Source of the DNA: an uncultured Collinsella sp.
GTDB lineage: Bacteria; Actinomycetota; Coriobacteriia; Coriobacteriales; Coriobacteriaceae
Length of the DNA stretch: 19,065 nt
Reading direction: 5' to 3'
Assembly (NCBI GenBank): GCA_937934165.1
Contig: CALGZX010000029.1
Span: forward strand, 1-19,065
The position numbers were made by a program, and so were the translations under genes. Numbering within the stretch: the stretch's first letter is position 1; every line of letters begins with the position of its first letter. The notes beneath the pieces are model-generated. The model did no database searches, was not told where the DNA came from, and saw only the letters and a program-made list of their open reading frames with translations. Positions 15,920-19,065 of this stretch are shown here, piece after piece.

Positions 15920-16189
15920 ATGGACAGCAACACGCTGCTGTTCCAGGACAAAGGTTCGGGTAGGTTTAAAGACGTCAAGATCTACCCTAACCGCATCGAG
16001 GTGCTCAAGAAGGGCACTTTTGGTGGCAAGCACACCGAGATTGTTTATCTTAAGGACATTACGGGGGTCAGCAGGATCAAGGGCCGCGACGTTTTCCTAC
16101 GTAACAGGCTGTTGACTGCCTGTGTCTTTAGTCTGAGCAGCCGCTCCCAAGCTCAGGAGTTCGTGAATGCGCTGAACATGGTGATGTAG
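15920..16189 (+). CDS. Small PH-like domain protein
   Basis: An 89-residue soluble protein. The pattern of short beta strands (FKDVKIYPNRIEVLKK, HTEIVYLKDITGVSRIKG, CVFSLSS) ended by a helix (SQAQEFVNALNMV) fits a bacterial PH-like fold, a scaffold that binds proteins or lipids. There is no signal peptide, membrane segment or catalytic motif. GGGAG lies about eight bases before the ATG at 15920; an in-frame GTG at 15875 would add 15 residues but sits within the likely promoter. Its function is unknown and it shares no operon with its neighbours, both of which are on the other strand. Confidence 0.75.
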   Translation: MDSNTLLFQDKGSGRFKDVKIYPNRIEVLKKGTFGGKHTEIVYLKDITGVSRIKGRDVFLRNRLLTACVFSLSSRSQAQEFVNALNMVM

Positions 16190-16213
16190 CCGATAACGGT
16201 GTTCGGGCTAAGG

Positions 16214-16248
16214 TAAAAATCGGGGCGCAGAACGGTATTCTGCGCCTC
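16214..16248 (-). terminator. Intrinsic terminator of the PI-PLC gene
   Basis: GGCGCAGAA (16224-16232) pairs with TTCTGCGCC (16238-16246) around a five-base loop. Read on the - strand, the hairpin is followed after a few bases by five T residues (complement of 16215-16219). It lies 38 bases past the PI-PLC stop. There is no T tract on the + strand, although the hairpin may also protect the convergent PH-like transcript. Confidence 0.75.
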
Positions 16249-16285
16249 CCCCAATTGAGTCGATGTGTCTAAAAGGCGGGCTTGC

Positions 16286-18775
16286 CTATTCGCTGTCGTC
16301 CCCAACGTTTTCGCGGTCATTGGCAAGCATCGCCGCGCCGGCGACCGTTGTCGCCATGGCGGCAGCGGCGAGCCCGGCGGCAATGCCGGAGCCGTCGCCC
16401 GTGTCGGCGAGTTTTCCGCCCGAGCCCTTGCCCTTGTTGCCCTTACCATTCTTATCAGCGCTGCCTGCGCTGGAACCCGTGCCGCTGCCGGTGCCGCCTG
16501 CACTGTCCGAGGCCGCTACGGTAAAGTTTGCGGCTCCGTCGCTGGCGAGCGTGTAGTTCTGCGCCGCGTCGCCCAACAGACCTTTCGCACGCACCCAATA
16601 CGTCCCCGCGGCAAATGCCTCGCCCTCGGCCATTGCCGTGCCCGGAGCGCCGTCCGCGTCGTGCACAAACTCGAGCTGGGCGGTGCAGGCGTCGGTTTCG
16701 AGCTTGCCCTCGAGTGATGCCGCAATCTTGGCGCGCACGTCTTCGCCGGCCTTAAGGCCTTCGAGTCCCTCAAAATGGGGCGTCAGCGCGAGCGGATCGA
16801 TATCGATGGGCACGAAGCCCTGCAGTCCTGTAGCGGTCTCGTTGCCCAGGGCGTCGACATCCACGTATTCGATGGCAAACGCGCTGCCAGAAGCGGCCAC
16901 GTTGAGTACGTTGCTGCTGTTAACGAGGCGGAAACGGCCCTCGCCAACGGTCTTGCCATCCTGGAATGAGGCATCGCTCAGCGAGTCGCCGTACGTCATG
17001 CGCATGCGGGTCGGGAGATAGTACGGGAGATAGTACGAAGCCGTCTGCTTGTGCTCCGTATCGTAATTGCGCTGGTAGATGCTCCGGGCCAGCGCCGCAT
17101 CAACAAAGTCGGATGCGATGATGCCAATGTGCTTGAGGTAATCTGACTTTGTATCCTCGATGCCGCTGGGATTGATGTACGGGCTCTTATACAGATGCTC
17201 GTTGACTACTCGTGCCGAGGTAAAAGGATTGCCTCCGTGCGACAAGCCCGTGCAGCTGGTGTAGTTGATAGACCAGCAACGCTCCAGGACTTTCTCCTTG
17301 GCCCCGTTATCGTCCTCGACATCTACCTCGTTGCGCGTGCGCCCGGTCGTTTCCTTCAGCGCATTATCGACCCAGCTGAGCTTGTCGGTTCCCGTGAGTT
17401 TGTACTTGTCCTGGGCGTATACCTTGGTGCAATAGGGCTCTTTGTCGCCTGTTTCCCCCGCGGCTTCAAAGCCCTGCGCGTCTTGGACGAGGCACATGGA
17501 ACTGCTGTCGGTGTGCGCTGCGATTTTGTTATCCCATTCGGTGAGGTCGAGTCCCCACGTGTGGCCGCTTACGCTGTCGCCGTCGAGTCCAAATCGACGT
17601 AGCAGGACGATCTTTCCGCGCACCTCGCCCAGTGTGGGAACGCGGCTCGACGTATAGAACAGTTTGGGGTTGTCGTCCAAAACCTTGGCGAAAGCCGTCG
17701 TAACACTTTCGTCGGTAGCCTCGTCGTTGCCTCGTGATACAAGCATGATGAGCGCTTCTGTCGGGTTTTCGTTCAAAAACGTTTTGAAGTAGCCTATGAC
17801 ATCGGAAAGATGCAAAAAGTACGCGTCTTTTTTGAGCAGGTAGTACATCCCATGGTCGATGCCAGGGTTGTCGCCCTTTCCGAGACGGATATCAAAATAG
17901 CGAATGCCTTCGAGCAACTGCGTGGGAATGTAATCCTGCTGGCATTTTACTTGCGAGGATTGGGGCTCGGTGTCGTTGTCCACGCTACAGGTGCCCGAAT
18001 CGTGCGTACCCGGGATGCTCAGCTCGTCGAGGAACTTGTTGTCGTCGACGTATTTCATCCAACATGGCCCATCGACGTAGCTGCTGTACGTGATCCAGTC
18101 GAGGCTGCTAACCGTGGCATCGTTCTTTTTCATGTCGTAACCGATAAGTTCGAGCTCCCACGGAATGCTCTTACTCTTATGGCAGATCTTATTGTTGTCC
18201 TGGTCTTCGCCGTTCGATTCTATTGCCAGGTACTTAATGTCTTTTTTCTCGGTTTCTTTCTCGACCGTGCGGTCTCGGATGATATAGGTTCCGTTTGATT
18301 GACGCTCGAACGCAAAAGCGCGGCTGGGCTTGTTGTCATACTCGCCGCCCCATACGTGGATGACCTTTCCATCTTTGTCAGAGTCGTCGTCGACCGACCA
18401 AATGCTATAGCCCGTCTTTTTATGCTCTTCGAAATTGAGCAAGGTGCGGATAGCATACCAGTTTGTATCGTCATTCTTGGTCGTTACGTTCTCAAGGATG
18501 AGCTTGCTGGACGTCCCGTCGTTAAACAGGTGGCAGACGTTGCCGCGAACGTTGCCGTCTTGGTTGACGCTCGCGGTGCGAAAATAGCCCGCGGGGCGAA
18601 GGCGAATGACGAAATTGTCGAGGCTGTCCGACGCTGTGGCAGCGTCGTCTGCAAATGCCGCTCGTGGGCCAATGCCCAATGCCGCGGTTTCGGACAGGCT
18701 TGCAAGTGGCGACAACGCCGCGAGTCCAAGGCCCAACGTAAATGCTCGGCGGCTGATGGCGTGGTGTTCGGTCAT
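16286..18775 (-). CDS. Tat-exported, probably wall-anchored PI-PLC-like phosphodiesterase
   Basis: An 829-residue surface protein. Residues 1-42 are a twin-arginine signal (SRRAFTLGLGLAALSPLASL) with likely cleavage after AFA (40-42). Residues about 55-215 look like a ricin-type beta-trefoil (YSIWSVDDD, GKVIHVWGG), a possible carbohydrate-binding module. The PI-PLC X-like barrel spans about 220-590 and keeps the bacterial catalytic set: H258-D259 in SIPGTHDS, D295 and R297 in RYFDIRLG, H308 in IDHG. C-terminal beta-rich segments (600-755) lead to a Gly/Ser/Lys linker, LADTG (789-793), a hydrophobic helix (797-817) and a weakly charged tail, resembling a sortase signal. It would cleave phosphatidylinositol or its glycans outside the cell, but the substrate is untested. 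The start has GGAG five bases upstream. An AT-rich leader separates it from the IS30 element. Confidence 0.88.
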   Translation of the reverse strand: MTEHHAISRRAFTLGLGLAALSPLASLSETAALGIGPRAAFADDAATASDSLDNFVIRLRPAGYFRTASVNQDGNVRGNVCHLFNDGTSSKLILENVTTKNDDTNWYAIRTLLNFEEHKKTGYSIWSVDDDSDKDGKVIHVWGGEYDNKPSRAFAFERQSNGTYIIRDRTVEKETEKKDIKYLAIESNGEDQDNNKICHKSKSIPWELELIGYDMKKNDATVSSLDWITYSSYVDGPCWMKYVDDNKFLDELSIPGTHDSGTCSVDNDTEPQSSQVKCQQDYIPTQLLEGIRYFDIRLGKGDNPGIDHGMYYLLKKDAYFLHLSDVIGYFKTFLNENPTEALIMLVSRGNDEATDESVTTAFAKVLDDNPKLFYTSSRVPTLGEVRGKIVLLRRFGLDGDSVSGHTWGLDLTEWDNKIAAHTDSSSMCLVQDAQGFEAAGETGDKEPYCTKVYAQDKYKLTGTDKLSWVDNALKETTGRTRNEVDVEDDNGAKEKVLERCWSINYTSCTGLSHGGNPFTSARVVNEHLYKSPYINPSGIEDTKSDYLKHIGIIASDFVDAALARSIYQRNYDTEHKQTASYYLPYYLPTRMRMTYGDSLSDASFQDGKTVGEGRFRLVNSSNVLNVAASGSAFAIEYVDVDALGNETATGLQGFVPIDIDPLALTPHFEGLEGLKAGEDVRAKIAASLEGKLETDACTAQLEFVHDADGAPGTAMAEGEAFAAGTYWVRAKGLLGDAAQNYTLASDGAANFTVAASDSAGGTGSGTGSSAGSADKNGKGNKGKGSGGKLADTGDGSGIAAGLAAAAMATTVAGAAMLANDRENVGDDSE

Positions 18776-18889
18776 AACTTCTCCATTCGTAGAGTGCGGT
18801 TATGCGATAGTTTTGGTCACTATACTGCTCAGATGTTTAAAGATGCTGGTTTAATTGTCTGCCTTGATTATCAACTTTATCCGAACACC

Positions 18890-18927
18890 TCCCACATTCA
18901 TCCGCACATGTGCGGATGAATGTGGGA
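18890..18927. repeat. Perfect 38-bp palindrome
   Basis: The half TCCCACATTCATCCGCACA (18890-18908) is followed directly by its exact reverse complement (18909-18927), with no spacer. It lies 114 bp before the PI-PLC start and 52 bp before the transposase start. It may be an insertion-sequence end, two abutted ends, or an insertion target. No T tract follows on either side, so a terminator is unlikely. Confidence 0.95.
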
Positions 18928-18941
18928 ACCCGATACCCTGA

Positions 18942-18960
18942 GGGCCGGATCGGCCGGCCC
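18942..18960 (+). other. Hairpin just upstream of the transposase ribosome-binding site
   Basis: GGGCCGG (18942-18948) pairs with CCGGCCC (18954-18960) around ATCGG. It ends nine bases before the GGAGG (18970-18974) of the transposase gene. It could limit transposase expression from outside transcripts, a known strategy of insertion sequences, but this is inference. Confidence 0.5.
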
Positions 18961-18979
18961 CGGGAGATCGGAGGACGGC

Positions 18980-19065
18980 ATGTCCGGAAAGAAGAAAAGC
19001 GGCTCCGAGAAGGCGGTCCCGAGGGCCTACGGAAGGCTCACGAGGCACGAGCGGGACACGGTCCA
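18980..19065 (+). CDS. IS30-family transposase, N-terminal fragment
   Basis: Only the first 28 codons lie in the window. A basic leader (KKKSGSEK) is followed by RAYGRLTRHERDTV, which matches the opening of the N-terminal helix-turn-helix of IS30 transposases (Y-x-x-L-T-x-x-E-R). The catalytic DDE domain lies beyond the window. The start is supported by GGAGG (18970-18974) five bases before ATG 18980. The orientation is divergent from the PI-PLC gene, with the palindrome between them. Confidence 0.75.
   Translation, partial: MSGKKKSGSEKAVPRAYGRLTRHERDTV

Larger units (their letters stand above)
18909..19065 (+). mobile_element. Left part of an IS30-family insertion sequence (truncated by window end)
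   Basis: A transposase gene of IS30 type begins at 18980 and runs off the window. The left boundary is not certain; I place it at the centre of the palindrome because its right arm would serve as the terminal inverted repeat. The right end is outside the window, so neither terminal repeats nor a target duplication can be checked. Confidence 0.5.

Noticed and set aside
18819..18824. TATAGT on the - strand as a -10 for the PI-PLC gene
   Set aside because: No -35 at suitable spacing and no TGn extension; plausible but unsupported.
18864..18874. TTGATTATCAA dyad upstream of the PI-PLC gene
   Set aside because: It is only 11 bp in an AT-rich stretch with no clear promoter alignment, so it could be chance.
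1..19065. A CRISPR array
   Set aside because: No regularly spaced direct repeats were seen; the only tandem repeats are coding heptads at 11386-11490.

Overview
The window looks like chromosomal DNA from a gut actinobacterium of the class Coriobacteriia, most likely Collinsella. That assignment is inference. It rests on high GC with strongly G/C-biased third codon positions, a ruvC-ruvA-ruvB operon with TGATG overlaps, an actinobacterial or Gram-positive style LexA box, Tat and LAxTG type surface-protein signals, and an IS30-type transposase N-terminus of a kind I associate with this class. No 16S rRNA or other typing gene is present.

Layout. Positions 107-10360 are mostly core chromosome. 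In order they hold a SWIM-zinc-finger SNF2 helicase, a one-iron superoxide reductase, a NAD synthetase homologue with both active sites eroded, the Holliday-junction operon ruvCAB behind a LexA box, and formate-tetrahydrofolate ligase (fhs) followed by a strong terminator. From 10540 to 14279 come a membrane protein with an intracellular disordered tail and an extracellular PASTA-like domain, a convergent cation diffusion facilitator with a duplicated C-terminal domain, and a double zinc-ribbon protein. From about 14280 onward the region looks accessory. It contains a possible small structured RNA unit with its own terminator, a YhcG/DUF1016 nuclease with a decayed C-terminal tail, a small PH-like protein, a large secreted PI-PLC-type protein with a sortase-like tail, a perfect 38-bp palindrome, and the start of an IS30-family transposase cut by the window end.

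How the parts fit. RuvA and RuvB form the branch-migration motor and RuvC resolves the junction; the LexA box predicts SOS induction of all three. Fhs supplies 10-formyl-THF for one-carbon metabolism. The superoxide reductase fits an oxygen-sensitive anaerobe. The PASTA-like membrane protein carries three acidic-x-Thr-(Thr/Arg)-Val motifs in its cytoplasmic tail, which suggests a link to Ser/Thr kinase and FHA signalling.

No CRISPR array, tRNA or rRNA was seen. The most unusual items are the doubly degenerate NadE homologue, the possible RNA unit at 14421-14523, the phospho-motif/PASTA-like protein, the Tat-secreted PI-PLC with a LADTG tail, and the perfect palindrome beside the IS30 element.
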